Of a stretch of 64,000 bases of DNA, positions 53,700 through 64,000 are shown one piece after another. The stretch is from Adenophora triphylla var. japonica (lineage: Eukaryota > Streptophyta > Magnoliopsida > Asterales > Campanulaceae), in NCBI GenBank assembly GCA_022495995.1, contig JAFEMH010000935.1, positions 224,501 through 288,500 of the forward strand. Direction: 5' to 3'. Every line of letters starts with the position of its first letter. Position 1 is the stretch's first letter. The notes beneath the pieces were generated by a model. It was not told where the DNA came from. It did not search any database and saw nothing but the letters and a program-made list of their open reading frames with translations. Position numbers and translations under genes: made by a program.

Positions 53700-55427
53700 T
53701 GTTTGTGACTGCACCGAATGCCTTGAGTAGGAGCTCCAGGACATGATCAGAGGCTATTTCCCCAGAAAGCAGAAGAAATAGTCTTCTCAGCAGAAATTGA
53801 AAGAAAGATATGAAGCCAGAGACACCAGAGCGTGGGTGCACTCGGAGAGCCATCCGGGAAGTTCGATTATTATGTGCTCTACTCCAGCAAGTCCTCTCTC
53901 CCTTCAAGCAGCACAGCTTCAGAGCAGACAGGGGCGGGAAAGTCGAAACATCCTGCTGACACCAAAGCTCAGACTTCAGGACACCGGTATACCTCAAATC
54001 TTGGCAACCTTACTGCCAGCCAGAAGCCTAATTCCCAACCGGATCAGCCAAGGTTCAACCTGCCCAACTTCAGGGCACGGACAGGTAAAGGAAAGTCAAA
54101 ATCAACTTGGCACTCGCACTCAATCAACGTCCTGACCAAGGGCGGCCACCGCCATAAGCTACCTCGACACAGTCCCGAGGCACCACCAAAAGATTTTCCT
54201 CTCAAGAGAAAGACAGGAAATGGATGGCTCGATGATTCTTCCTCTCCGAAAAGAGATCAGATCTACGATTCCAGACTGTATGGTAGCATGCTCACCTTCT
54301 GTGACGAAGACCTACCAAAAGGGGCCTCGGGGCACAACGAAGCTTTGTACATCACTGTTCGGCTCAACACTATCTCCCTCCCTGGGGTATTGGTAGATAA
54401 TGGATCAGCAGTCAACGTCCTTCCCCTCAGGATGATGCGAGCCTTACGCATCGATGAAGGCCACATTATCCCATCTGCCCAAACTATCAAAGCCTACGAC
54501 AGCATGTCTCGTCCCATCCAAGGGACGGTGACTCTGGAGCTCTGGTTCGAAACCCAAATGGTGCCAGCAAAGTTCCACGTGATGGACATTCCGTCCAAAT
54601 TTATAGCTCTGTTGGGATGCCCATGGCTACACCACATGAAAGCAATAGCCTCCACTCTCCATCAGTTTGTCAAGTTTATAAACCGACAAGGAGATCTCGA
54701 GGTCATCAGAGGGGACAGTTTCCTCATAGGGAATGAAGCCAAAATGCCAATTAAGCGTGCCCGCAGCTAGGCACTGGGGCTACCTCCTGCAAGCCGACCA
54801 AAGGACAACCGGGGCAAATCTCATCAGAATCCCTCAGAGTTCGGAGGTGCTAACTATGTCAATGTTCTCGAGCAGGAAGATCCTGAAGCAATCAGATTCA
54901 TCAAGTTCAACTGCCGTTTCCGAAACTTGGATTCAGACTGGAAAGAAACCCTGAGCATCGCAATGATACGGGCACACAAACCCCCTATCTCCGATCGAAA
55001 ATTTGTCAGCATCCTTTGAGCAAACTCTTTGGCTCCGCCAGGCGAACAAATCTTCACGATAAAGGTCAACAAGCACCGACACACTCGTGATGAATGTATG
55101 GCAGTCGTCTGGGATGTCTTACAAGCAGAATTGCCCACCAAACCCCTTTTCTCAAACGAAGGGCATGAGGTCTTTCTAGCAGCACCAGCTTCGCAACAGG
55201 GCGTGAGACGTCCCTTGGTCTGGGTTGAACCGTCAGACGGCGACGAATCAGGGCTCCCCGAAGTGGAAGACGCGGCAGATCCGCAAGAAGATCCTCACAT
55301 ACACATGCTCAGTTTCGGGGATGACAACAGTTCCGACGAGTCACCTACGATGAAGGCTCAAATACCATGGAGATCGTCAAACTTAATGTCCAGTACAGAC
55401 AGTTATCCGGTGAGTGGAAACAAATGA
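53700..55427 (+). CDS. Element A first aspartic protease and linker (pro1)
   Basis: After the gag C-terminal motif YDVCDC and a short shifted stretch, one frame is used from 53832 (GALGEPSGKFDYYV) to 55427 with stops at about 54768 and 55018. The protease has LTFCDEDLPKGASGHNEALY upstream, the active site GVLVDNGSAVNVLPLRMM at about 54382-54440, TIKAYDSMSRPIQGTVTLEL, and LLGCPWLHHMKAIASTLHQF. This is the classic Ogre-type protease region. It is not followed by the usual G-patch but by about 220 unrecognised residues with VNKHRHTRDECMAVVWDVLQ and a Glu/Asp-rich part. Pro1 has an intact D-N-G-S active-site loop. Confidence 0.8.
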
Positions 55428-55429
55428 TT

Positions 55430-57409
55430 GACATGACAAAGAATCCTGTTTATTAAGTAATCGACGACGACTTTGTCAACATCATCTTCTCCAGATATCC
55501 CGACGATACCAAGGATCTAGTCCTTATTGTCAGATTCTGCAATACAAAAGTTACCCTCGACGATTGCCTAATCATGCTAAACGAGGCCCTGGCCAAGAGA
55601 GCTCAAGGCTCATCATCATTTCCAGTTATCAGCCCCAGTGGCAACCGGCCCGTGCCGTCCGTCAAACTTACAGCCAAGAGCGCCGCCAAGGCCGAAGGTA
55701 CTGACAAAGGAGACGGAGCTCCTCACCTTGTTGCAAGTCAGATCAGCCTCGGGAATGCCTCCTGCAGTCACCCTGAGAACATCTGCAAAAGTCCTCCCAA
55801 CAAGACAGATCAAGCTTCCGAAGAAAGGAACGATCACCTCAGCATCAACATGCTCAAGTTTGACCCTGTTCCCAGCCATCACGGCCACAGATTCAGGCAT
55901 CCCGCCAACAAGCTGCTAGCTCTGATAGACTTGGCTCTCGAACGAGATCACGAGACCATCAACATCGCAGAGTTCAACACCCCCGTTGGTTTGATCAAGC
56001 GGATATGGGCAAACTTATTGGTGACCGAGATCAAAGAAGGCTGCATGGAATGTCCGAGCATGACTTCCTTTGTCAATATAATCCAAGTTTTTCCGCCATT
56101 CGGAGATTTGTATGTGATTACAGTTCTAGACACCAGTCAGATAGCGCGCACCTACGGAGACTGTTTAGCTCTCACAAGGAAAGCCCTCCTGGAACTAGCT
56201 GCACAAGAGAATCACCTCTGGGACGAAAACAAAGCTCAAAAGACTCACAGGGAGCAAGCCCTTAAAGCGTCGCAAGCAGCCTCAGATAGAAAGCTAGAGG
56301 CCTCTCTAGACCAGTTCGACCTCAAAGGTTTTGCCCACGGCGACTTCCTGGATTACCATCGCCTCTCAACAAACCCCCTCTGGCAAGGGAGGGCGGTCAA
56401 CGGTCCAAACGACATAGGAGATGGAATGGCACAGCACAAGTAATACCTAGCCCAACAGCATGAGAAATACAAGCGCTTATCTCCCCGAGAGAAGAAAGCC
56501 CTTTGTGAAAGTGACGACAAAGACGATGAAACCATTCTCTTCTAAGCCGGTCGTGAAGTCAACAAAACCGAAATCCCAAGGGTACTGGGAGGATGGGAGC
56601 GAATCATTTCCGTTCTCAAGTTAAAAGGCCAACTAAAAAAGGAAGGTCTATTCAAAAAGAAGAGAAAGATGGAAATACATCTCCAACAACTGCTCAAGGA
56701 GATTCCACAGACTACAGCATTCGTTTACAGAAACGACCAACTGGGGCAAAAGCCAGTCACATGGGCAGACGTCTGGGAAGCCGTATACTCACCTTCCGAC
56801 ATACCTGCCACTTAGTTAAAGCAGCAGAGAAAGCTCTCCCCAATGGAAGTTTATCTAGACTGCCGCATACAGTTCAAAGAAGCGTTGGCTATTCTCACAT
56901 GGGAAGAAACGTAAGCGCTAGCTCTCGACGAAGGCTCTACTGCAAGAGAGCTGATCTAGGCTAAAAGTGGAGGAAAATTAGCAAACCATGACTACTGCCT
57001 GTCCCAACTCCAGAATGCCATGAGCCTGCTCAGCAAGAAGGAAAGAAGCGCAGTATACTGTGAAGAGATCAAAGAGACCGTTCGCTTGAACAAAGAACTC
57101 TCTAAACTCCCCCGGAGGGTCAGCAATACACAGTTCAGTCTTGGCAACCACTACTGTGCACTAACATTCGAACAACTGCGGCGAACCATAGGCTCCGTCC
57201 CTACAGAGGCACCTAAACCAGTATCTTGGGACATAATTCGGAAAGCTGGCGAAGCCCCCGGGAAAATATCAACAGTCAACAAATTGAGGGAGGACATATG
57301 GCCTTGTGCTTCGAAAAATCCTCCTCTGACTATGGCTCAGCTCAAAGCAACCTGTTCAAAAGGGACCAAGCCAGACGTAAACGTTCTAACCTGATCGGGT
57401 CAAATCCAT
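55430..57409 (+). CDS. Element A middle region, about 650 codons, no recognised domain
   Basis: This region is read mainly in the same frame as the second protease and RT downstream, with a few stops (for example 56441, 57392). Landmarks are FVNIIFSRYPDDTKDLVLIV before 55570, MLNEALAKRAQGSSSFPV, LALIDLALERDHETINIAEF, FVNIIQVFPPFGDLYVITVL, a Lys/Glu/Gln-rich helical part around 56200-56330, and VTWADVWEAVYSPSD near 56750. I do not recognise a family. The conserved frame with pro2-RT argues that it is part of the polyprotein and not random DNA. It is absent from element B. Confidence 0.55.
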
Positions 57410-59165
57410 GTGCTACCGCCTAAGGCCACCAAAAAGCCAACAGAGCCAGACCGTCTACCCGAAGAAACAAGTTCCAGAAAGAAGTACCCGATCCTCACCC
57501 AGCTCAAGCAGACCCAGGCAAACATTTCCCTGTGGTCCCTACTCACATCTTCATACCCTCACAAGCTCAAGCTAGAGAAAAGTTTAGCCCACACCATGGT
57601 CCCCGTGGACGCAACTCCAGAAGAAGTAATTCAGATGATTGTCAACATCCACTATGGAAACATCATAACCTTCACAGATTTGGACCTGCCAAAATTTGGG
57701 GCTGATCACAATGAGCTGCTCTACATCACAGTTCAGCTGGACGAGCGTCGCCTTCCCCGTGTACTGGTAGACGGAGGTTCCGGAATGAATGTCTTACCCG
57801 CCAAGATGATGGACCTACTTGACATCAAGCCCACAGACCTGAAGCCTTCAGTCCATACAGTCAAGGCCTATGACTCTACTTCCTGCACAGTTCTAGGGGT
57901 TACTACTCTAAACATCTGGTTCGGCAAGCGGATGATCCCTACCGAATTCCAAGTACTGGACATTCCTATCACTTTCACAGCCATCCTGGGATGACCCTGG
58001 ATGCATCAAATGAACGGCATGGCATCCACCCTTCACCTATGTATCAAGTTCATGCAAGGCAACGAGCTGACAACAGCCTACGGCGACAGTATCACCACCG
58101 AGGGGACCTGCACCAACGGCATTCCAGTGTTAGAGATCAAACATGATGACGATATGGCATTAACTGGATTCACCTTGGAGACCTCTAAGATCCAAATATG
58201 CAGCGTGGACTTTCCATTATTCTGGGACAAAATCCCTCCAGCCATGAAGATGATGAAACTCATGAACTTCATCCCAGGACTGGGGCTCGGCAAAAGGTTA
58301 CAAGGCCAACACCAAGTCATCGAAGTCAAGGACCACAATACAGTTCAGGGGCTCGATTATGTGCCAACACCAGCTGACATCAGGGAAAGCAAGAGGCTCG
58401 CTAGCACCAAAGCAGCATCCCGCAAAAGGGGAACCTATAGCGGCACACCCAACCTTCGACCTTACAGTTTCAACCTCACCCACTACTTCATCAAAGGAAC
58501 CGACAGCAGAACTGGGGGAACCGACAGCGGAACCGATAGCAGAACTGGGGGAACCGACAGCGAAACCGACAGCAGAACTGAGGGGACCGACAGCGAAACT
58601 GATGAAGATGAGAAAGAAGCAAGAAAAGTCAGTACAAAGACTACAGAAAGGATGGGAAAGCTAGCACAGGACCTCAAGCATTTCAGAGGACTCAAAGCTA
58701 ATCCGATAAGGGGAGCGTTCCTCGACATCACAGCTCTACCTGGACCAATAACCACCACAGTTCAACATGAGTATTCATTCAAAGGAATCCCAGACATAGA
58801 AAAGTAGCTCGAGACACTCTTCATGGGAAACAGACTGTTCGGGTCAGCCTCCGAGGCCACATTCGAAACAGTAACTCCAAAGCAAATGGAACCAGAATTC
58901 GTAGAAGAGGCTCTCAGTGGACCCGCTCTACAGAGCCTTTTCGAAGAAGTCATGGAGGTGCCAAACCTGATTGACCTGGGCTCCGAAAACAGCATGATCA
59001 CCATGATTAGGACAACAGAAGCCAAGCCTCTCGACCCCCGAACCCTCATCAAGCATCCAGCATCCAGCAATGCCACTAAAAAATTGGGTGACTTTCATCG
59101 GACCAAGGGCAAGCCAGACAGAAATGTAAGACAAACTGTCCCTGCACCCATATCTCCCTAAACCT
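57410..59165 (+). CDS. Element A second aspartic protease, G-patch-like motif and acidic repeats (pro2)
   Basis: In one frame: KYPILTQLKQTQANISLWSL, VPVDATPEEVIQMIVNIHYG, ITFTDLDLPKFGADHNELLY, the active site RVLVDGGSGMNVLPAKMMDL (about 57754-57815), TVKAYDSTSCTVLGVTTLNI and ILG, then a TGA where Cys/Arg is usual (57992), PWMHQMNGMASTLHL. At about 58265-58300 IPGLGLGKRLQG resembles the G-patch that follows protease in Ogre elements. A GTDSRTGGTDSETDS-type repeat at 58495-58600 is coded by short tandem DNA repeats. Stops at 58805 and 59159 interrupt an otherwise continuous frame into RT. It is clearly homologous to pro1 along about 130 residues. Confidence 0.85.
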
Positions 59166-60230
59166 AGTCTAAACCCTCAGAGTCAGTCATTGTCAAAGTC
59201 TAGTCCTCTGAGTCGTCCGATGGCCTCACGCCAGAGAACTATGATAATGTAGCCAACAATGTATTCCTGTTCGTATTTAATGAAAAATTCAACCTTTCGT
59301 ATTATCCCCTCATTGCCACTTTAACAACTGATAAGTTAACAAACAACTTAAAAGAAGTTAATAATGACTCACTTGATAAAGAAGCAGACACACTAAACGA
59401 ACAATACATTAAAGAAGTTCTCAAGCATGTAGTTGACCAAGAGGACAATCGAGCCCAAGCTGCCAAAGAGGTTATGACTAAAGTGAACCTGGGGTCAGTG
59501 CAAGAGCCTAAAGAAACACAAGTGGGCAGTTTCTTCGCCGGTGCAGAAAAAGAAGCCCTGATAAATCTCCTCAAAGAATATGTTGACTTGTTCGCCTGGT
59601 CATACCAAGACATGCCAGGACTCGATCCCTCAATCGTGGAGCACAGAATCCCTCTGGATCCAGAATCCAAGCCTGTCAAACAGAAACTGCACAAGATCAA
59701 GCCAAAATGGTCTCTGCAAGTAAAAGAAGAGATTGAGAAGATGCTCCGCGTCGGCTTCATCAGAGTAATTGAGTACCCGACCTGGTTCTCCAACATTGTG
59801 ACGGTCACCAAGGCCAAAGGAAAGGTCAGATGCTGTGTGGATTTTCGAGATCTCAACAAGGTCAACCCTAAAGATGATTTTCCACTGCCCTACATCGACA
59901 TGCTAGTCGACACCACGACAAATTTTAAAGTAAAGTCCTTCGTGGATGGCTTTGCTGGATACAATAAGATCAAGATGTCCGAGGAAGATCAGGCCAAGAC
60001 TGCTTTCACCACTCTGTGGGGGACATACTGCTACACGGTCATGCCGTTTTGGGTTAAAGAACGCCGGGGCTACTTACCAGCGGGCTGCAACAGCCCTCTT
60101 CCATGACATGATTCACAAAGAAATCGAAGTGTATGTCGATGACATGATCATCCACTCCAAAGGATCAGACATGCAGCACATGACATATTTGAGAAAGTTC
60201 TTCAACAGACTCAGAAAGCACTCCATGTGA
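59166..60230 (+). pseudogene. Element A reverse transcriptase (one frameshift, one stop)
   Basis: In the same frame as pro2: SSDGLTPENYDNVANNVFLF, EADTLNEQYIKEVLKHVV, LGSVQEPKETQVGSFFAG, EYVDLFAWSYQDMPGLDPS, VEHRIPLDPESKPVKQKLHK, EYPTWFSNIVTVTKAKGKVR, CVDFRDLNKVNPKDDFPLPY, SFVDGFAGYNKIKM. At about 60046 an extra T (TTTT for TTT) shifts the frame; in the new frame FGLKNAGATYQRAATALFHD and the catalytic EVYVDDMIIHSKG (about 60127-60165) follow. A TGA at 60228-60230 replaces a usual Arg codon. RT is otherwise complete, so the damage is only two small mutations. Confidence 0.9.
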
Positions 60231-62363
60231 TTGAACCCTACAAAGTCCAACTTCGGCGTCAAACGAGGCAAATTACTGGGGTACATGGTTACAGAAAGAG
60301 GCATCGAAGCAGTTCCCAAGAAAATCAAGGCCATCATCGATATGAAGCCACCGCAGACACTGACAGAAGTGAAAAGTTTTATGGGGAGACTTCAATACAT
60401 CAGCCACTTCATCAACCAGTTGACATCTCTCTGCGAGCCAATGTTCAAACTAATGAAGAAAAATAATGACATCAAATGGGACTCCGAATGCCAGACAGCC
60501 TTCGAGAAAATCAAGACATACTTGGTGAATCCCCCAATCCTGCGCCTGCCACATGAAGATAAGCCACTCCTCCTGTACCTGACAGTGACAGACATGTCAA
60601 TTGGGGCTATGCTGGCACAAGAACAGAAAGATTCCATAGTTGAGCATGCAATCTACTTTGTGAGCCGAAAGCTTCAGGGAAGTGAACTCAGCTACTCAGC
60701 ATTAGAGAAAACTTGTACCGCCTTGGTATGGGTAGTCGGGAAACTGAAACACTATATGCAGTCACATTCAGTGCTCCTAGTCTCCAAGATGGACCCCGTT
60801 AGATATCTCTTCGACAAGCCATCTCTATCAATGAGATTAGCCAAGTGGTCATTCTTCCTGGCTGAATTCAACATCAAATACATGGTCAGAAAATCAACAA
60901 AAGGCAGAGTAATGGTAGATCAGCTGGCAGACTTCCCAAGCAGTGAACTCAAAGGTCCTGATCCGCAGTTTTCAGACGATGGGATTTTCTCACTCAACAG
61001 CACAAACCGCTGGCAACTCTTTTTTGATGGGGCAGCCAACAAGAAAGGAAATGGTATTGGAATGCTCCTGGTTGATCCTAAAGACGAGCACACTCCCATA
61101 GCCATCAAACTGAATTTGGAAGCAACAAACAATGCAGTAGAATATGAAGCTTGCGCAGCCGGCCTAGAAGCCGCTCTTGAATGCAACATCTTAGAACTGG
61201 AAGTATACGGAGACTCAGCATTGTTCGTCAATCAAGTATCCAACAAATGGAAGACAATAGATTCTGGCCTCCTGAAGTACCACACGTACATGGAGGAGCT
61301 CATTGCTCAGTTCAAGGACATCTCTTTCAACTACTTGCCAAGAGACAGGAACCGCTTCGCAGATGCCCTGGCCACCCTAGCATCTTTTGTCGAAATTCCT
61401 GAAGGGAAATCAGTAAAACCCCTCAGAATAGGCAGACAGGAAACACCCGCCTATTTATGTGAGATTCAAGTTGAACATGAACCGATCGACGAATCCTTGT
61501 ACAATCAAATCTACCAGTACCTCCAAAATGGAGAAGCTTCCTTCATAAATGAAGACGAAAAATACAAAGAAGGGATCAAAGCCAAAAACATGATGACCCT
61601 AAAACGCCTGGTATCCCATTTCGTCATTCTGGGGGGTATGTTATATAAGAAGCGCCACCAAGGACCACTCCTTCGGTGTGTAAATAAAGAAAAGGCCAGC
61701 GAGCTGATGAACGAAGTTCACAACGGAACATGTGGTCCACACATGAACGCCAGAGCATTGACACAGATCATCCTCCGTATGAGATACTATTGGGTATCAA
61801 TGGAAACAGACTGCATCCAGTTCGTCAGAAGCTGCGACAAATGTCAACGGTTCTCCAACCTCAATCACATCCCTCCTCACGAGCTCTACTACATGACTAC
61901 ACCATGGCCTTTTGCCACATGGGGAATCGACATCATCGACAAAATTACTCCGCCAGGGAGCAACGGTCACGAGTTCATATTAGTCGCAGTTGACTACTTC
62001 ACCAAATGGGTAGAAGCCAGATCATACAAAGTACTGAATTCTAAGAAGGAGGTCGAGTTCATCAAAGAGAACATCATGTGCAGATACGGGGTGCCCAACG
62101 AGATCATATCCGACAACGAGACCCACTTTGAAGGAGATTGTGACCAACTGTTGACCGAGTTCAGAGTTACACGGCACAAGTCTTCTCCCTACAGACCACA
62201 GACTAATGGTGCAGTAGAGGTAGCAAACAAGACTCTTTCAAGAATAATCATTAAGATGGCCGTTAGAGGTCGAGATTGGCCCGAAAAGCTACATCTAGCC
62301 CTTTGGGGATACAGAACATCAGTCAGAACCGCCACAGGGGAGACTCCTTTCGCACTCACATAA
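60231..62363 (+). CDS. Element A RNase H, second RNase H and integrase (710 codons open)
   Basis: A single open frame. The RT thumb/connection (GKLLGYMVTERGIEAVPKK) leads to RNase H with LLLYLTVTDMSIGAMLAQEQ and RMAKWSFF-type RLAKWSFFLAEFNIKYMVR. The second, plant-type RNase H follows: WQLFFDGAANKKGNGIGMLL, NNAVEYEACAAGLEAALE, LEVYGDSALFVNQVSNKWKT, RFADALATLASF. The integrase has the zinc motif with H...H and SCDKCQRFSN, the core Asp in WGIDIIDK, the second Asp in IISDNETHFEG, and the Glu in NGAVEVANKTL, then GYRTSVRTATGETPF. This order defines the Tat clade. It is the most intact pol segment in the window. The catalytic residues that can be checked are all present. Confidence 0.93.
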   Translation: MNPTKSNFGVKRGKLLGYMVTERGIEAVPKKIKAIIDMKPPQTLTEVKSFMGRLQYISHFINQLTSLCEPMFKLMKKNNDIKWDSECQTAFEKIKTYLVNPPILRLPHEDKPLLLYLTVTDMSIGAMLAQEQKDSIVEHAIYFVSRKLQGSELSYSALEKTCTALVWVVGKLKHYMQSHSVLLVSKMDPVRYLFDKPSLSMRLAKWSFFLAEFNIKYMVRKSTKGRVMVDQLADFPSSELKGPDPQFSDDGIFSLNSTNRWQLFFDGAANKKGNGIGMLLVDPKDEHTPIAIKLNLEATNNAVEYEACAAGLEAALECNILELEVYGDSALFVNQVSNKWKTIDSGLLKYHTYMEELIAQFKDISFNYLPRDRNRFADALATLASFVEIPEGKSVKPLRIGRQETPAYLCEIQVEHEPIDESLYNQIYQYLQNGEASFINEDEKYKEGIKAKNMMTLKRLVSHFVILGGMLYKKRHQGPLLRCVNKEKASELMNEVHNGTCGPHMNARALTQIILRMRYYWVSMETDCIQFVRSCDKCQRFSNLNHIPPHELYYMTTPWPFATWGIDIIDKITPPGSNGHEFILVAVDYFTKWVEARSYKVLNSKKEVEFIKENIMCRYGVPNEIISDNETHFEGDCDQLLTEFRVTRHKSSPYRPQTNGAVEVANKTLSRIIIKMAVRGRDWPEKLHLALWGYRTSVRTATGETPFALT

Positions 62364-62770
62364 GGAATGGAAGCGATGCTACCAGTTGAATTGGAAATTC
62401 CATCCCTCTGAGTCCTTTTGGAAAATGGAATCAATGAAGTCGAATGGCTCCAAAGCCGTCAAGACGAACTAGCTCTACTCGACGAGCACAGATTGAAAGC
62501 CATGGAGCATACTCATGCCTACCAAAGCAGAATGGCCCGAGCATTTGATAAGAAAGTCAAGATCCGAGACATCAGAGAAGGCGACTTGGTGCTTAAGGAA
62601 AAGCCTCCTACACAGACCAATCTCCTCGGAAAGTGAGAACCTACCTGGATAGGCCCATTTTGTGGTATAAAGAATCTTCTCCGGAGGAGCCATGAAGTTA
62701 GCAGATTTGGACGGGAACCCTTTCGTTAACCCTGTAAACGGAAGCAAGCTCTGCAGATACTTCGTTTGAG
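62364..62770 (+). pseudogene. Element A integrase C-terminal part
   Basis: After the stop at 62361-62363 the frame continues: GMEAMLPVELEIPSL, a stop (62409), NGINEVEWLQSRQDELALLD, RMARAFDKKVKIRDIREGDL VLKE (62490-62605), another stop (62634), and pieces of the chromodomain-less C-terminal end, finishing near 62770 (RYFV). The stops are single base changes. Confidence 0.75.
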
Positions 62771-63071
62771 GAAGAACACGAGTCAACTCTCCTTCCCCAT
62801 ACACCACCCCTCAGTAAAATCAAAGTGCTAAAAGAGTAATACCCAACTGGATACATTCCCAAAAATGATCTAGGTAAAAAATAGGGTCGCACTTCTTTTG
62901 TCTTTTTCTCAAATTTTACCTAAAAGTGTCGAACTACGGTGATATGAGCCCCTTAGTCCAAGCACGGTCTACTCTTGACTCGCTACACGCTAGCAAAACT
63001 ACAATAAAACATTGATCACTTTAATGTGTCTACAATGACAATGGGTGGATATTCCAGACAGCAAGGTCAAC
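62771..63071 (+). other. Element A post-integrase spacer
   Basis: Contains AAAGTGCTAAAAGAGTAAT near 62821, the single-copy counterpart of the duplicated block in element B (41930-42095). No gene. Confidence 0.6.
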
Positions 63072-64000
63072 CTAGTCCCTCATACTCGGTCCTTCGTCTT
63101 TCTTCCCCTTCCCTTTTCCACGACGGGTATTCTTTGCCTTCACAGGGAATATCCCCGTAGTCCTTCTACCTGGCTCTGGGACCCTTCCCGACGCCCCTGT
63201 CAAACTTGCGGCCACCAACGCAGCCCTTTCCCTAGCTCTATCACGAGCTGCCTCTCTTTGAGTTGTCATATCCATGCTCTGATCGGCCATCCGACTAGCA
63301 TTGGCCTCATAGTCAGCCATATCATCCCCGGTACAATCCTGAGGGTTAGCCGCCGCTTCGGCCCTCCTCAAAGTCGAGCTGTCACAGTAGTCAAGGCCCA
63401 ATAGCTCACTCCATCTCCACAAAATAGCCATTTGTGTCTCCCCTATACACTCCTCGTACCAGTTCAAATACCAAGTGGACAGAACAGTTCCCCCTCTCCG
63501 GTGAAAGAGAACCCTGGCAGGAAAAGATGTATATTGCCACAACCGCATGAAAAGCAATGGCGTCGAAGGATCTTGTATGAGGAGCAATCCCTCCTCAAAG
63601 GTAGTAGCATTACTCAAGCCCGTCAACGACACCTGCTCCAGTCCGAACTGTCGCAGCATCAAAGATGAAATATAGAAAGAAGATTGGGACACCCCCGGAA
63701 CTCCGACAATGAGAAGACCCTCCTGAACGGTCCGACAAGTCTGTAACTTCCAGTGAGGAACCCACCATCGTAGATGATGTGTGCGGAGTTTGGCCATCTA
63801 AAGCTCCAATTCACCCGGATTTCCTCCTATTACTAAGGGTTGTCGAGAAAAAGACCAGGGATCACATGTCACCGGTACCTCGGGCATCATTTGCAACCGC
63901 TCCCTCAACCACAAAGTAAGCATTGTGGGACTTCCTCCCCACATGTATCGGCTACTGATCGCCATTCGACCTATGCTAAGGAATGTCTCGCCCAAGATCA
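63072..64000 (-). CDS. Element A antisense ORF (plant mobile-domain/DUF7745-like), 5' end outside window
   Basis: Minus-strand frame from beyond 64000 (first Met in the window at 63995: MGETFLSIGRMAISSRYMWG) to the stop at 63072, with one in-frame TAG at 63798-63800 just before a Met. Core segments are LRTHHLRWWVPHWKLQTCRT, GVPGVSQSSFYISSLMLRQF and LFMRLWQYTSFPARVLFHRR; a basic tail ends KGKGKKDEG. It matches element B's antisense protein (ARLSTSDIRWWIPHWRLRTG). Proteins with this W-W-x-P-x-W and L-x-R-Q-F/Y-G pattern accompany Tat-clade retrotransposons in antisense orientation. Function is unknown; expression would need its own promoter. Confidence 0.7.

Larger units (their letters stand above)
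31328..64000 (+). mobile_element. Element A: Ogre-like Tat-clade Ty3/gypsy retrotransposon (3' end outside window)
   Basis: A starts with TGTAAGTACTC at 31328, preceded by CCAAT (31323-31327, one expected target duplication copy). It has a 2.3-kb LTR, an Ogre-type primer site, a leader interrupted by element B (33994-50425), then gag, protease, RT, two RNase H domains and integrase up to about 62770, and an antisense ORF running off the edge. Excluding B and a MITE, at least 15.4 kb belong to A. The 3' LTR, and therefore the age, are not visible. Confidence 0.88.

Noticed and set aside
63045..63404. Plus-strand ORFs opposite the element A antisense gene
   Set aside because: The minus-strand frame is longer and matches element B's antisense protein; the plus-strand frames are shadows.

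Overview
This window is nuclear DNA of a flowering plant, most likely a eudicot. Support comes from consensus GT-AG introns, Ty1/copia elements with an initiator-tRNA(Met) primer site, Tat-clade (Ogre/Retand-like) Ty3/gypsy elements with the plant-type second RNase H, PIF/Harbinger and hAT DNA transposons, Stowaway-type MITEs, and one host gene of a plant-specific family. No RNA gene, CRISPR array or bacterial feature was seen. The species cannot be fixed from the sequence.

Left part (1-17.8 kb): a minus-strand Ty1/copia element enters from the left edge with one uninterrupted gag-protease-integrase frame and a complete 5' LTR (4017-4501). Next comes a large imperfect palindrome (about 5.4-16.57 kb), read as a fold-back or long-TIR element. 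It was split by a recently inserted Tat-clade element, called G1 here (5900-15709). G1 has 603/605-identical LTRs and a perfect GAAAT target duplication, but decayed coding regions and a spliced-looking antisense gene before its 3' LTR.

Host island (17.8-26.8 kb): a 5' fragment of a DnaJ/Hsp40 gene lies between inverted repeats. It is followed by an apparently intact four-exon minus-strand X8-domain gene (plasmodesmal callose-binding-like, 175 aa). Its 5.8-kb first intron holds a PIF/Harbinger element and several MITEs. Two inverted Stowaway MITEs sit just upstream of the gene.

Right part (27-64 kb): a four-level nest. A 5'-truncated copia element ends in an LTR at 29767. Harbinger copy 2 (from 30149) interrupts that LTR. 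A long Ogre-like element A (from 31328, running past 64000) interrupts the Harbinger transposase. A 16.4-kb relative, B (33994-50425, ACTGC duplication), sits in A's leader. A also carries a hAT-type MITE in gag. A keeps most of its coding capacity: gag, two separate aspartic protease domains with about 650 unrecognised codons between them, a G-patch-like motif, RT, RNase H, second RNase H, integrase and an antisense ORF. B has lost nearly all of gag and protease but kept promoters, RT/RNase H/integrase remnants, an antisense multi-exon gene and a two-phase satellite-like array.

The observations most worth a second look are A's duplicated-protease polyprotein, the GC-rich palindromes shared by LTR promoters and the upstream regions of the antisense genes, the contrast between young LTRs and dead coding regions in G1 and B, the fold-back element, and the transposon-expanded X8 intron. 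All coordinates and identities were read by eye. Family names rest on motif recognition, not on a database search.
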